From the NCBI RefSeq assembly GCF_002245895.1, contig NZ_NPJZ01000001.1:5015501-5079500 (forward strand): a DNA stretch of 64,000 nt, in the 5' to 3' direction. Under the pieces are notes generated by a model. That model ran no database searches and was not told the origin of the DNA. It was given only the letters and a program-made list of their open reading frames with translations. The stretch is from Rhodococcus sp. OK302. GTDB taxonomy: Bacteria > Actinomycetota > Actinomycetes > Mycobacteriales > Mycobacteriaceae. Position 1 is the stretch's first letter. Each line of letters opens with the position of its first letter. Shown here one piece after another: positions 21,083-30,980 of this stretch. Made by a program: the position numbers and the translations under genes.

Positions 21083-21217
21083 TTAATGCACCTCGCGACT
21101 CTCACGCCAGACCCCTCGTCACGGAACAATTCGGGGTGAGGCCCGCACTCGAGCCCCGACACACATCTTTGAATTTCGGTGCAAGCATCGACACCAATAA
21201 TCTGCGTGGAGGAATAG

Positions 21218-21736
21218 ATGAGAGCCCTGGTCACAGCCGCAAGTCGACACGGTTCGACGGATGAAATCGCCGAAGCACTCGCCGGCGCCCTCCGTGACAA
21301 CGGTGCCGAAGTCGACCTCATCGCACCGGCCGCAGTCCACGAAATCACCGACTACGACACGATTATCTTGGGCAGTGCGATCTACCTCGGCCATTGGCTG
21401 AAAGACGCAAAGAGCTTCGCGGAACGATTCGCCGACGCACTGCGCCTGCGACAGGTCTGGCTGTTCTCCTCCGGCCCTGTCGGCGACAATGACCCACCTG
21501 TCGGAGATCCGGCCGACATCCCCGACTTGTTGAAAACTACAGGTGCAGTGGAACATCGCTTGTTCGCGGGCAAACTTGATCCTAGTGAACTCGGTTTCGG
21601 TGAGCGTGTCGCGGTAAGGGTCGTGCACGCTCCGGAAGGTGACTATCGCGATTGGAACGCGGTGCGCGATTGGGCAGAAACAATTCTCGGTACGCCGAGG
21701 TACACACGGCATTTGGAACCCGAAGGAAAACCATGA
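21218..21736 (+). CDS. Flavodoxin-domain protein (HemG-like)
   Basis: A 172-residue flavodoxin-fold protein. The N-terminal FMN phosphate loop is RHGSTDEIAEALA, the central strand-loop is YDTIILGSAIYLGHW, and the C-terminal helix region is GDYRDWNAVRDWAETILG, matching the HemG/flavodoxin_5 type. Such proteins either carry electrons at low potential or oxidise protoporphyrinogen; nothing here decides which. A GGAGG ribosome site precedes the ATG. It overlaps the following universal stress protein by four bases. A degraded copy of a related gene sits behind dosS at 10879-11063, so this may be the surviving form of a flavodoxin once duplicated in the regulon. Confidence 0.87.
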   Translation: MRALVTAASRHGSTDEIAEALAGALRDNGAEVDLIAPAAVHEITDYDTIILGSAIYLGHWLKDAKSFAERFADALRLRQVWLFSSGPVGDNDPPVGDPADIPDLLKTTGAVEHRLFAGKLDPSELGFGERVAVRVVHAPEGDYRDWNAVRDWAETILGTPRYTRHLEPEGKP

Positions 21737-22656
21737 CTACTCGTGCTCCCATCGTCGTCGGAGTTGACCGCTCCGGCAGCGCGTTGAATGCCGTTTGGTG
21801 GGCAGCGCGCGAAGCCGCACTGCGCCGTCGACCATTGCATTTGGTTGCCGCAATGCCTGGCTCCGCGAACACATTTCGACACGCAGTGCAGTTGGGAGCA
21901 CCCGACTTTCCGGAACAGCGGTACGAGGGTCGGGAACGGCTGTCGAAAGCGCATACAGTGGCGCTGGACGCTGTCGCAGACACGCCAGCTGGCACCACCC
22001 GAATCAGCGTGGTCGAGCATCTGCAGTTCGGGAACGCAGTCGAGATCCTTCTCGCTGAATCACGAGACGCTGCAATGCTTGTCGTAGGCTCGCACGGACT
22101 TGATCAACTCGCCGAGGGGATACTCGGATCCGTCAGCGCCGCAGTGGTATTGCATGCACAGTGCCCGGTAGCGGTCATTCGTTACCTTCCCGAATCAGAA
22201 CGACCACCACTCGACGGTCCCGTCGTGGTCGGTGTCGACGGCACTGAAAACAGTGAACCGGCAATCACGGAAGCGTTCGAAACGGCGTCCCTCCACGGAG
22301 TAGATCTTGTTGCCGTCCATGCGTGGAGCGATTCCCGTCTCTCAACAGCATTCCGCTCCGACCCCGACGGTGTTGCCTTGGACTGGAACGCGATCTCCAC
22401 GGCCGAACATGCCGTGCTCTCCGAAAGACTTGCCGGTTGGCGGGAAAAGAATCCGGATGTCGCGATCCGGCAGGTTGTGGTGCACGACAGACCCGCCCGG
22501 CAATTGATCACCGAATCGAAATCAGCACAACTGGTTGTTGTCGGCAGGCGCGGCCGTGGCGGGTTCACTTCGATGCTCCTCGGCTCAACCAGCCGACGCC
22601 TCATGCACACGGCGGTGTGCCCGCTACTGATCGTGCACTCACCCCGCACACCGTGA
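21733..22656 (+). CDS. Tandem-domain universal stress protein
   Basis: A 307-residue double UspA protein with PIVVGVDRSGSA and PVVVGVDGTENS domain starts and GRRGRGGFTSMLLGS in the second glycine loop. The first-domain loop reads GSHGLDQLAEGILGS, so Gly spacing is kept but residues differ from the second. It is translationally coupled to the flavodoxin gene (ATGA). Its second half is strikingly close to the stress protein at 32963 (shared ENSEPAI, FETA, LHGVD, VAVHAW and STAFRS segments), pointing to a fairly recent duplication. Confidence 0.93.
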   Translation: MTTRAPIVVGVDRSGSALNAVWWAAREAALRRRPLHLVAAMPGSANTFRHAVQLGAPDFPEQRYEGRERLSKAHTVALDAVADTPAGTTRISVVEHLQFGNAVEILLAESRDAAMLVVGSHGLDQLAEGILGSVSAAVVLHAQCPVAVIRYLPESERPPLDGPVVVGVDGTENSEPAITEAFETASLHGVDLVAVHAWSDSRLSTAFRSDPDGVALDWNAISTAEHAVLSERLAGWREKNPDVAIRQVVVHDRPARQLITESKSAQLVVVGRRGRGGFTSMLLGSTSRRLMHTAVCPLLIVHSPRTP

Positions 22657-22702
22657 ACGAAAATCCCAAACCCATTGCACATCATATTGATCGGCTGAAA
22701 AC

Positions 22703-22954
22703 ATGACCATTCACTTCGAACCGTCCCATCACACGGATTCGATGACCATCTCCGAACAACATGAACTGACCGTCCAGCGCCTCACCGCAGAGTTCTGCGG
22801 CCTCATCTCCGCGGAATCCATCGGCATCGTCGTCGACGGTTGCGTGGCCGACTTGTCGTGGGCGTCAAATCTTGCTCTGCCGGAACTGAGCGAACGCCTT
22901 GCTCGACAGCGGATCATCGATTATCTCGACTGCAAGGCAAAGAACTTCGAATGA
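22703..22954 (+). CDS. Small three-helix protein (ArsC/PTPase N-domain-like)
   Basis: An 83-residue, predicted all-helical protein. Its core (LTVQRLTAEFCGLISAESIG, later ALPELSERLARQRIIDYL) resembles the three-helix dimerisation domain found at the N-terminus of some actinobacterial arsenate-reductase or protein-tyrosine-phosphatase-like proteins and also as free small proteins. No catalytic residues are expected in such a domain. It follows the universal stress protein by 46 bases and precedes a membrane gene, so it may be in the same transcript. Start could also be the internal ATG at 22742. The domain assignment is tentative. Confidence 0.55.
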   Translation: MTIHFEPSHHTDSMTISEQHELTVQRLTAEFCGLISAESIGIVVDGCVADLSWASNLALPELSERLARQRIIDYLDCKAKNFE

Positions 22955-23009
22955 AGTGAGGCGTCATGAAATCTATCGAAGCCGGGGCACCGATGATTGG
23001 AGAACGCTC

Positions 23010-23498
23010 ATGGGACTAACCACGGTGAACGGGTTACCCGCACACCCGATTCTCATTCATTTTGTCGTTGTCCTGGTACTGATCTCCGCGATACTGCTGA
23101 TCGTTGCGGTGTGCTGGCCCGCTGCCAGGGTTCGGTTGGGTTTGGCCCCAGCGGTCGTCGCGTTGCTCACGCTCGTGTTAGTGCCGATCACGACCGACGC
23201 CGGTCAATGGCTGAAGGATCAGTTACCACCCGATCCCCTGATCGACGCCCATGCCGAGCTGGGTGAACAGATGCTGTTCTGGTCCATCGGGGTATTCGTT
23301 CTTGCCGCCATCTGGTGGATCATTCATTCCAAACGATTCACTGAATGGCGAGCTGATCGACCGTCAGCGCCGGTGTGGAAGGTGATCGTGATTGCAGTTG
23401 CCGTCATATCTGTTCTTGTCGCTGCAGGTTCGATGGTTCAGGTTTATCGAATCGGTGAAAGCGGCGCGAAAGCCGTGTGGAGCGATCAGATCGGATAG
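23010..23498 (+). CDS. DUF2231-type membrane protein
   Basis: A 162-residue protein with four predicted transmembrane helices (about 15-35, 42-60, 88-106 and 122-141). The N-terminus NGLPAHPILIHFVVVLVLIS is the hallmark of the DUF2231 family, in which a His-Pro-x-x-x-His pattern sits in the first helix and might bind metal or heme. The ATG at 23010 with GGAGA upstream gives the family-typical N-terminus; a longer frame upstream looks spurious. It is the last gene of the plus-strand run that begins with the flavodoxin, and is convergent with dinB. Function unknown. Confidence 0.78.
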   Translation: MGLTTVNGLPAHPILIHFVVVLVLISAILLIVAVCWPAARVRLGLAPAVVALLTLVLVPITTDAGQWLKDQLPPDPLIDAHAELGEQMLFWSIGVFVLAAIWWIIHSKRFTEWRADRPSAPVWKVIVIAVAVISVLVAAGSMVQVYRIGESGAKAVWSDQIG

Positions 23499-23509
23499 GG
23501 AGAATCTCT

Positions 23510-24745
23510 CTAGTCCGGGAGCAGCGGCACCGCGATGTCCGGGTCGCGGCCCAGCAGCACGCCGCGCGTGAGAGCGGCCGAGCCGAACTTCTTCCGAACG
23601 CTGTCCATCGCCGAGTCAAGGGCTGCCGTATCGGGACCACCGTCGAAGGATAATTCGAGCTGCTCAGCGCCGTCGTTATCCAAATTCGATACGGCTACGC
23701 CGATCAACGTGATGCCCTTGTCTGCGATCATCGGCGCCGCGTCCGCGAGCAGGATCATCGCGGCCTTCAGGAGTTCAGCTGTATCAGCGGTAGAGCGTCG
23801 CAGTGTCTGAGAACGCGTAGCCCGCGTGAAATCAGCAAAGCGAAGTCGGAGTGTGATGGTGCGTCCGGTCCGCTTCGATGAGCGCATACGCCGGCTCACC
23901 CGATCTGTCAGCGACATCAGTGATGCCTCGAGATCGGATCGCGAGTGGGCACCTCGACCCAACGCGTGCTGCGCTCCCATCGAACTGCGGCCTGTATAAG
24001 CACGAACCGGCCGCGGATCTTGATTGTGCGACAGCGCATACAGGTGACGTCCGGCGCCGCGGCCCAGAATCGAAATGATTGACGACTCGTCATGCCGAGC
24101 GATATCCCCGACCGTCACGATGTCGAAATCGCGAAGCTTCTGCGCCGTAATCTTGCCGACGCCCCACAATTTCCCGACGGGCAACGGATGGAGAAACTCG
24201 GTCTCGCCGTCGGGTGGCACCAACAGCAGCCCATCGGGTTTGGCGAATGCACTTGCGACCTTCGCCAAGAACTTGGTGCGGGCAATACCCACGGTGATCG
24301 GCAAACCGACCTGCTCGGCGACGTCTCGTCGGAGGTTCGCACCGATCTGCAGCGGTGTTCCGACGATCCGAGCCAGTCCCCCGACTTCGAGGAATGCCTC
24401 GTCGATCGAAATTCCTTCGACCAGCGGCGAGGTGTCGTGAAAGACCTCGAAAACATCCTTGCTCGCTTGCGAATAAGCCTCCATCCGCGGCGGAACGACA
24501 ATTGCCTGCGGGCACAGTGCCCGCGCCTGACCACCACTCATCGCAGTTCTGACACCGAAGGCCTTTGCCTCGTAGCTCGCAGCCAGGACCACTCCGCCAC
24601 CCACGATCACAGGCCGGCCAGCTAATCCTGGATCGTCCCGCTGCTCGACCGAGGCATAAAACGAATCGAGATCGGCATGCAGGATCGTGGCGTCACCGGA
24701 CCGGTGATCGCCTCGGGGTCCTGACAACAACGGTGCCACGGACAT
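23510..24745 (-). CDS. dinB: Y-family DNA polymerase IV
   Basis: A 411-residue translesion polymerase. Catalytic motifs are LHADLDSFYASVEQ (metal-binding Asp) and SIDEAFLEV (Asp-Glu pair), followed by the thumb helix-hairpin-helix region (LWGVGKITAQKL) and the little-finger domain. A clamp-binding-like QLELSF lies near the C-terminus rather than at the very end. It copies past damaged bases with low fidelity. The frame is open further upstream, but the chosen ATG gives a short leader before the first catalytic strand; no strong ribosome site is visible so the start may be a few codons off. It does not form an operon with the adjacent genes. Confidence 0.9.
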   Translation of the reverse strand: MSVAPLLSGPRGDHRSGDATILHADLDSFYASVEQRDDPGLAGRPVIVGGGVVLAASYEAKAFGVRTAMSGGQARALCPQAIVVPPRMEAYSQASKDVFEVFHDTSPLVEGISIDEAFLEVGGLARIVGTPLQIGANLRRDVAEQVGLPITVGIARTKFLAKVASAFAKPDGLLLVPPDGETEFLHPLPVGKLWGVGKITAQKLRDFDIVTVGDIARHDESSIISILGRGAGRHLYALSHNQDPRPVRAYTGRSSMGAQHALGRGAHSRSDLEASLMSLTDRVSRRMRSSKRTGRTITLRLRFADFTRATRSQTLRRSTADTAELLKAAMILLADAAPMIADKGITLIGVAVSNLDNDGAEQLELSFDGGPDTAALDSAMDSVRKKFGSAALTRGVLLGRDPDIAVPLLPD

Positions 24746-24818
24746 AGGTTCGCACGAGGGTCCGACAGCGATGATCTTCGTAGTCCCTGATCGCCGCGCC
24801 TCTGAGGCTGACTGTCGC

Positions 24819-25766
24819 CTAGGTGGGTCTGTTGTCGGCGACGGGTTCGGGTCCTCTATGGGTCTCGCCGCCATCACCGGCCAGTTCTGCCCACCAGGTC
24901 TCGATGGCTTCACTGAACTCGGCTGGTGCGTCGGATTGCAGGAAGTGGCCCACTCCGTGGAGCACCGTCGTAGTGTGGTTAGGGAAAATCGCTTCGAAGC
25001 GATCTCGGTACATCTTTGTGAAGATCGGGTCCGCATCGGCCCACACGATCAGCGTGGGCATTTTCTCGAGTGAGCTGAGTTGGTCCTCGAGATCGGTGAA
25101 GAACCCACGAGCCCCGATGAGCTCGCCAGGAAGAGTTGCGCAGGGTTGGCGACGCGCTGGCGTGGGCATTGCCTGGCGGTAGTGCGCCATTTCGGCGTCG
25201 GACAGCTTCCGCCGCTTGTGAGCTGAGGGAATGTAGTACTCAACCATCAGATTGAACCGCCGAATAAGAGCGCGTCCAATCGGATTCCCTACGCCGCGCG
25301 AGAACAGCTCGCTGGACAGATCACCGTTCAACGGCCACGCCCAAGTATTGGTAAGGATGAGGCGTTCGAACTTGTCCGGTCGTTGCTGGGCGGCGTACAG
25401 ACCGAACGGGCCTCCCCAGTTGTGACCGACCAGCGTCAGTTGCGTCAAGTCCAAGCAGTCGAGGAAGGACACGAGCAGCTCCGCGTGGTCGCGCGCCAGG
25501 TACTGATAGCCCGGGGCGCCGGTGGACAGACCGAATCCCGGAAAGTCCACGGCGATGCACCGGAACCTGGCTCGCAGGGTGGTGATCACCTCGCGGTAGG
25601 CGAAGGACCAGACCGGATTTCCGGTCAGCATCAGCAGGGTAGGACCGGAGCCCTCGTCGACATAGTGCACAACGTTTCCGTCCAGCTCCACGAAGTGGCT
25701 TTCGAACGGGAACAACTCGTCGTCCACCCACGCCGGACGTTCGCCTACCGGTTTCGTGGTCGCCAT
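24819..25766 (-). CDS. Haloalkane-dehalogenase-like alpha/beta hydrolase with Asn at nucleophile
   Basis: A 315-residue alpha/beta hydrolase. Overall it resembles haloalkane dehalogenases: a GNPVWSF segment (residues 49-55) where those enzymes have HGNPTSS, the nucleophile-elbow region VGHNWGG, an acid in VWADADP and the base His in GVGHFLQSDAP. The nucleophile position is Asn116 (codon AAC) instead of Asp, while the following Trp is kept. Asp-to-Asn at this site normally stops hydrolysis, so the protein may be inactive, self-deamidating, or use other chemistry. It diverges from an unknown gene plus HxlR regulator, which may control it. Confidence 0.82.
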   Translation of the reverse strand: MATTKPVGERPAWVDDELFPFESHFVELDGNVVHYVDEGSGPTLLMLTGNPVWSFAYREVITTLRARFRCIAVDFPGFGLSTGAPGYQYLARDHAELLVSFLDCLDLTQLTLVGHNWGGPFGLYAAQQRPDKFERLILTNTWAWPLNGDLSSELFSRGVGNPIGRALIRRFNLMVEYYIPSAHKRRKLSDAEMAHYRQAMPTPARRQPCATLPGELIGARGFFTDLEDQLSSLEKMPTLIVWADADPIFTKMYRDRFEAIFPNHTTTVLHGVGHFLQSDAPAEFSEAIETWWAELAGDGGETHRGPEPVADNRPT

Positions 25767-25857
25767 CTTCCGATCCTCCTCGACGCTGGCTATGTTCAGT
25801 TAACTTGTTCTTCTATAGTCCACAATCAAACATGAAGTAACAGATGGGAGCGTCCGA

Positions 25858-26595
25858 ATGAGCAAATTGCTCGACGATGTCCTAGCCGCACACGGCGGCG
25901 CTGAACGGTGGCAGTCCGTTTCAGCGATCACAGCTCGGGGACGTCTGGGCGGGCTGCTGCCCACACGCTTCTCCGGCAACAAGCTGACAAACTTCACCGT
26001 TGAGATCCAAGTCGCTGCGCCGCACACCGTCCTCCATGACTTCCCTCAAGCCGGCAAGCGCGCCGTGTTAGACCGGGGCGACGTGCGGATCGAAACCCCC
26101 GACGGAGAACTACTCGACACCCGAACGGACCCACGTTCGGCCTTCTTCGGGCGCAGCGGAATCCGCCGCAACGTCCACTGGGACCCACTCGACACCGCAT
26201 ACTTCGCCGGATACGCCTTCTGGAACTACCTGACCTCACCACTACTGCTCGCCCGCGACGACATCGCTGTCACCGAAGGCGAACCATGGCGCGAATCAGG
26301 ACAGACATGGCGACGACTCCACGCAACGTTCCCCGCGCACATCGAAACCCACTGCCGGCGACAGACCTTCTACGTCGATAGGGACGGCCTGATCCGCCGC
26401 CACGACTTCGTCGCCGAACCAGTAGGCGGCTGGGCCGCGGCCTCACTTTACTGCGACCAACACCGCGAGTTCGACGGACTCATCTTCCCCACCCGGCGCC
26501 GCGTGTTGCCACGGGGACCCGGCCGCCGAGTTCTCCCCCGGCCGACGCTCCTGGCCCTCGACTTCGACGAGATCGAGATCGAGATCGAGCACTGA
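25858..26595 (+). CDS. Uncharacterised protein, possible LolA-like fold
   Basis: A 245-residue protein with no signal peptide or membrane helix. The start, DDVLAAHGGAERWQSVSAITARG, resembles a group of bacterial proteins with a LolA/LppX-like half-barrel start, which bind hydrophobic ligands; this likeness is weak. A run of strands rich in Arg, Asp and Trp follows, and the C-terminus is a striking acidic repeat (DEIEIEIE). It is the first gene of a two-gene operon with the HxlR regulator and diverges from the hydrolase. Together these three may handle one hydrophobic compound; that is an inference from layout. Confidence 0.55.
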   Translation: MSKLLDDVLAAHGGAERWQSVSAITARGRLGGLLPTRFSGNKLTNFTVEIQVAAPHTVLHDFPQAGKRAVLDRGDVRIETPDGELLDTRTDPRSAFFGRSGIRRNVHWDPLDTAYFAGYAFWNYLTSPLLLARDDIAVTEGEPWRESGQTWRRLHATFPAHIETHCRRQTFYVDRDGLIRRHDFVAEPVGGWAAASLYCDQHREFDGLIFPTRRRVLPRGPGRRVLPRPTLLALDFDEIEIEIEH

Positions 26596-26619
26596 CCGAT
26601 GGGAGATAAGGAGGACAAA

Positions 26620-27249
26620 ATGGCAATCAAACGGTCCTACGGCCACTACTGCGGCGTGGCGCGTGCGCTCGACGTCGTGGGCAACCGGTGGAGCCTGCTC
26701 ATCGTGCGCGAACTACTCGTGGGGCCGGCCCGTTACGGGCAACTCCAGGCCGGCCTTCCCGGGATCTCCACCAATCTGCTGGCCGAGCGCCTGCGCGAGC
26801 TGGAAGAAGCCGGCGTGGTCCGGCGCCAGCTTGACGCCGTCAGCAACGGCGTTGCCTACGCACTCACCCCCTGGGGAAGCGAACTTCGCGGCACTGTCGC
26901 GGCACTCGTGAACTGGAGCACGCCGCTCATGGTTTCCGGCCCGCGTCGCGATGGTTTCCGACCGCATTGGTTGGTGGTGGCAATCGAATCGCTGTTGGAC
27001 GGCAAGCGAACCGAGGTACCCGCGACCGTCGGCTTGGAGGTCGACGGCACGACTGTCACGGTGCGCGTCGACGAATTTGGTACCCACGTCGTGCTCGATA
27101 TCGATGCGCAACCCGGGACCGTGCTTCGCGCAGAACCGTTGGTGGTGCTCGGCCTTGCGTCAGGCATGCTGACGGTCGAGCAGGCGATCGCGGCAGGAGA
27201 TCTCCGAGGCGAAAGGCAGGACCTCGCTGCGGTTTTCGGAGCCGACTGA
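26620..27249 (+). CDS. HxlR-family transcriptional regulator
   Basis: A 209-residue regulator. The N-terminal winged helix is typical HxlR: YGHYCGVARALDVVGNRWSLLIVRELL, with the family Cys (Cys11 area), then GISTNLLAERLRELEEAGVV. The C-terminal ~100 residues form a separate domain (SCP2-like in similar regulators) that may bind a ligand. The ATG at 26620 has a perfect GGAGG five bases upstream; an ATG 21 bases earlier is in frame but poorer. The gene follows the unknown protein by 24 bases and likely regulates it and the divergent hydrolase. Confidence 0.87.
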   Translation: MAIKRSYGHYCGVARALDVVGNRWSLLIVRELLVGPARYGQLQAGLPGISTNLLAERLRELEEAGVVRRQLDAVSNGVAYALTPWGSELRGTVAALVNWSTPLMVSGPRRDGFRPHWLVVAIESLLDGKRTEVPATVGLEVDGTTVTVRVDEFGTHVVLDIDAQPGTVLRAEPLVVLGLASGMLTVEQAIAAGDLRGERQDLAAVFGAD

Positions 27250-27291
27250 CGGATATCCGGGTTCGAACGCCACATACAGCGACCGAAGCTG

Positions 27292-27951
27292 TCACCCGCG
27301 CTGCGGCACGGTCAACTCACTGCTCGTGGCGGCATGTTCAACAGCGAGACGTGGACTCGACAAGATAGGTACTGAGAGGCCGATGAGGTGCCTTTCAGCG
27401 GGCGCCATGCTCGCTTGGGCCAGCACGATTACGTCGACTCTGCCTTCAAGGGCGAGTGCGCTCTCGGTGATGACACGGATGTACCCCTCCATATCTCCGG
27501 CCTCGAACAGCGACCACGAGTGGCCAGCGACCACGAGTTCGACACTGATCGCAATGCTCGCAGCCTCAGCTTCTTGGGCAATCAAGTCCCGTGTGGGCTT
27601 CAAGGTGGACTCCAGTGCGGCGACGACCCCGATCCGCGGTCCCAACGCGACGGCTCGACGAGCCATGGGGCGGTCGACGCGGAATACGGGCAGGTCAATC
27701 TCTGCTTGCTCCGCGATGTCACCAATCGTCGAGCAGGTGCAGCAGACAATATCGGCACCGTGGTAGTTGAGTTCGTTGAGGCGAGCCAACACGGCGGTCC
27801 GAGTCGCCTCGGGTCCCTCTGCCCGCGCCTGAGTCAACAATGTTTCATCCACCACATGGATCGTTGCGAGCAGCGGCCAAGTCTGGTGCGTCAACCCGTC
27901 AAACGTTGGGACATGAACTGCTGATGTATGCAGGAACCCGATTGTCGTCAT
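27292..27951 (-). CDS. Asp/Glu racemase-superfamily enzyme, one catalytic Cys missing
   Basis: A 219-residue protein of the Asp/Glu/hydantoin racemase superfamily. The first catalytic region is DIVCCTCSTIGD; the second, where racemases have a Cys-Thr-His motif, reads VLAQASMAPAE, so the second catalytic Cys is Ala. With a single Cys, two-base racemisation is unlikely, and a lyase, decarboxylase or isomerase role is possible. It is on the minus strand, 217 bases downstream of the FAD monooxygenase gene, so they may belong together in degradation of a small aromatic or acid compound. The substrate cannot be read from sequence. Confidence 0.75.
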   Translation of the reverse strand: MTTIGFLHTSAVHVPTFDGLTHQTWPLLATIHVVDETLLTQARAEGPEATRTAVLARLNELNYHGADIVCCTCSTIGDIAEQAEIDLPVFRVDRPMARRAVALGPRIGVVAALESTLKPTRDLIAQEAEAASIAISVELVVAGHSWSLFEAGDMEGYIRVITESALALEGRVDVIVLAQASMAPAERHLIGLSVPILSSPRLAVEHAATSSELTVPQRG

Positions 27952-28168
27952 CGCGGAACTTTAGCTTTCGCACTGGGAGGTGATGTCAGGGCTCATCGGA
28001 ATCCAACATCGCCGCGTATGTCTTCCCGAGCTAGGTTGTCTCCGTTGCGGTCTCCGTTATTTCGAATACCCGTCTGTCGAACACCGGCAATGATCGACAA
28101 ACTGTCGGGACCTACGACGAGCCGCACTACCCGCAGTTCACAGTTGTAGACGACCCTCAATTCGAGTT

Positions 28169-29257
28169 TTACATCATGTTTCGAGTACTGAAGTTCGATC
28201 CCATACCCCGAAGAAACAACTCGGCGGGAAGCGCTCGCAGAACGAGGTCTCGAACTGCAGTAGCGCCAGCGCCACGAGTGAGGATAATTCGGGCGGATCG
28301 GCGTGAGCGCACTTGAAGGCGATGCGTTCTCCCGGTGCGCAGGTAGTCATAGGTCGCCACATCATGAGCATGAGCACCGAGCGCGACGGCATCCTCGAGC
28401 GCCTGACATGCACCTTGACCGAGATGCGGTCCCATCGCATGTGCGGCATCACCCACGAGCACAACACTTTTCCGAACAAAGGACGGTAGTGCCGGAAGAT
28501 CCCTGATGTCATGCCGAAGAATCTGCTCCGGCGCGACAGCAGAGATAAGTTGAGGAATCGGACCCGGCCAGTCCAGAAAATCGTCCAACGACGGGTCCGG
28601 CGTTTCCTTCGACAGTCGGGTGGCGGCGAACACGTACAACCGCCCATTCCCCAGGGGAACGATTCCGAATTCGGTTCCGGCACCGAGGATGCCACCAACA
28701 TCGACAACGCCGAAGTCATCAACGATCCACCTCCACGCGCGAATGCTCAGCGACCGCGGTACTGGATACTCAGGGAAAATCGTTTGTCGCGTGAGGCTGT
28801 CGATTCCGTCGGCGCCGACGAGCAGATCGAAATTCTCAGTGCGATCGCCACATCGAATCGCACCACCCACCTCAATCCCCGTGACCGGGGAGCCGAGCCG
28901 TACAGTTACCGACTCTGGAAGTGCTGTGCGGAGAACATCGACCAGATCGGCGCGATGCATCGCGACGAAGTTGCCGTGCATCGCACGGAATCTCTCCTCA
29001 CTAGTCCGCATCAACCACTGCCCCTGGCGATTACGTATCCCGCCTACCCAGCCGGGGGCGGCTCTCCTTCGGATGTCATCGCCTACTCCAAGGTGATCGA
29101 GTGCAGCGAGTGCGTTCGGCCACAAAGTGATTCCGGCACCCACCTCGGTAAGGGCCGGAGCTTGCTCGAACACTGTGACCGACCATCCTGCGCCTGCAAG
29201 AGCTAGCGCCGTTGCCAGGCCCCCGATACCGCCTCCGATGATTCCGACTGTTCGCAT
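28169..29257 (-). CDS. FAD-dependent aromatic-type monooxygenase
   Basis: A 362-residue group A flavoprotein monooxygenase. The Rossmann GGGIGGLATALAL is at residues 8-20, the central DLLVGADGIDS motif follows at about 144-154, and the FAD ribityl motif VVLVGDAAHAMGPHLGQG appears at about 268-285. These enzymes use NAD(P)H and O2 to hydroxylate aromatic or related compounds. It sits upstream of the racemase-like gene on the same strand. The C-terminal ~70 residues are rich in Arg and Leu. Substrate unknown. Confidence 0.87.
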   Translation of the reverse strand: MRTVGIIGGGIGGLATALALAGAGWSVTVFEQAPALTEVGAGITLWPNALAALDHLGVGDDIRRRAAPGWVGGIRNRQGQWLMRTSEERFRAMHGNFVAMHRADLVDVLRTALPESVTVRLGSPVTGIEVGGAIRCGDRTENFDLLVGADGIDSLTRQTIFPEYPVPRSLSIRAWRWIVDDFGVVDVGGILGAGTEFGIVPLGNGRLYVFAATRLSKETPDPSLDDFLDWPGPIPQLISAVAPEQILRHDIRDLPALPSFVRKSVVLVGDAAHAMGPHLGQGACQALEDAVALGAHAHDVATYDYLRTGRTHRLQVRSRRSARIILTRGAGATAVRDLVLRALPAELFLRGMGSNFSTRNMM

Positions 29258-29348
29258 CGTCGATCCCCTCCCCTTCGATTGCCACGGATGTAGATGTGGG
29301 ATGGCACAACTTTCGGGCAGCGAGAGCTAGGAGCATCATCGACTGCGA

Positions 29349-29675
29349 CTAAAGTTCGAATTCGGCTCCCTCACTGGTGTCTTCCTCGAGTTCAGCGCTC
29401 GCGATAATGGCAAATAGCGTGATCGCCAATCCGATCAGCGCCACTGCGAATGCGGCCCAGTTCAACCCGGCAAAGAAACCTGACAGGCCGGCGTTCTGCA
29501 CGCCCAGAACGGAGATCACGATCCCGAGAATTGCCGTCAGTGCAGTGGCAAAGCCAATATGCTGGAAGAACTTTTCCCGCCGGATGTGGATGTGAACAGA
29601 TCGACGGTTGACGACGACCGCAAGAACGACAACCGAATACAGCGCCGTCAGAACTGAACATACCGAAGACTCCAT
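29349..29675 (-). CDS. Small membrane protein
   Basis: A 108-residue protein with about three predicted transmembrane helices (about 7-24, 42-60 and 71-91) and an acidic C-terminal tail (ELEEDTSEGAEFE). A short basic loop (HIHIRREKFFQ) follows the first helix. I do not recognise a named family. It stands alone on the minus strand with the monooxygenase 91 bases downstream. Confidence 0.6.
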   Translation of the reverse strand: MESSVCSVLTALYSVVVLAVVVNRRSVHIHIRREKFFQHIGFATALTAILGIVISVLGVQNAGLSGFFAGLNWAAFAVALIGLAITLFAIIASAELEEDTSEGAEFEL

Positions 29676-30599
<924 letters not shown>

Positions 30600-30622
30600 T
30601 CCCAGCCCTCACGCATTTACTT

Positions 30623-30671
30623 AACTGCCCGGTGTCCGTCGACTCCGACGATCACCGGGCAGTTTTCGTTT
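30623..30671 (+). terminator. Rho-independent terminator after rpf
   Basis: A perfect 12-bp stem (AACTGCCCGGTG pairing with CACCGGGCAGTT) around an 18-base loop that itself contains GTCG/CGAC, followed by a T-rich run (TTTTCGTTT). It starts 24 bases after the rpf stop. Confidence 0.88.
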
Positions 30672-30980
30672 CGGTCGACATCTTGCTTCGAAAGAGCCAA
30701 ACAATGATGCGAAATCCCTGAACCACAACGGGTTCGAATCACAATGTCCCCGACTCCACGCTTGACTCAGTCGTACGACAATGCAGTACGACGAGCCCGA
30801 ATCGAGTAGCGCAAGATCAAAGTCGCTTTCCTTCAAAAGCATTCGGCGGCAGACAACCGACTACGAGGCAACCGTTCTCAAACAAGTACGCATTCTCCTT
30901 CTACCGCAACGCGTCTGCAGCCGAAAAGTCGGCTGCGGCCCAGAGCACTGGCAAGCCTCGGCGGCAGCGGAAAGTCGATC
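30672..30980. other. Gap without visible gene
   Basis: About 310 bases between the rpf terminator and the end of the GIY-YIG gene. I see no open frame with coding character, no tRNA and no repeat. A TTCGAATC near 30732 looks like a tRNA T-loop, but no tRNA can be folded around it. Confidence 0.4.

Noticed and set aside
25799..25806. AGTTAACT palindrome between the hydrolase and the unknown gene
   Set aside because: Eight bases of symmetry can occur by chance; not enough for an HxlR operator call.
30729..30745. tRNA T-loop-like sequence GGTTCGAATC
   Set aside because: The flanking bases do not pair as a T stem, and no acceptor or anticodon arm can be placed around it.
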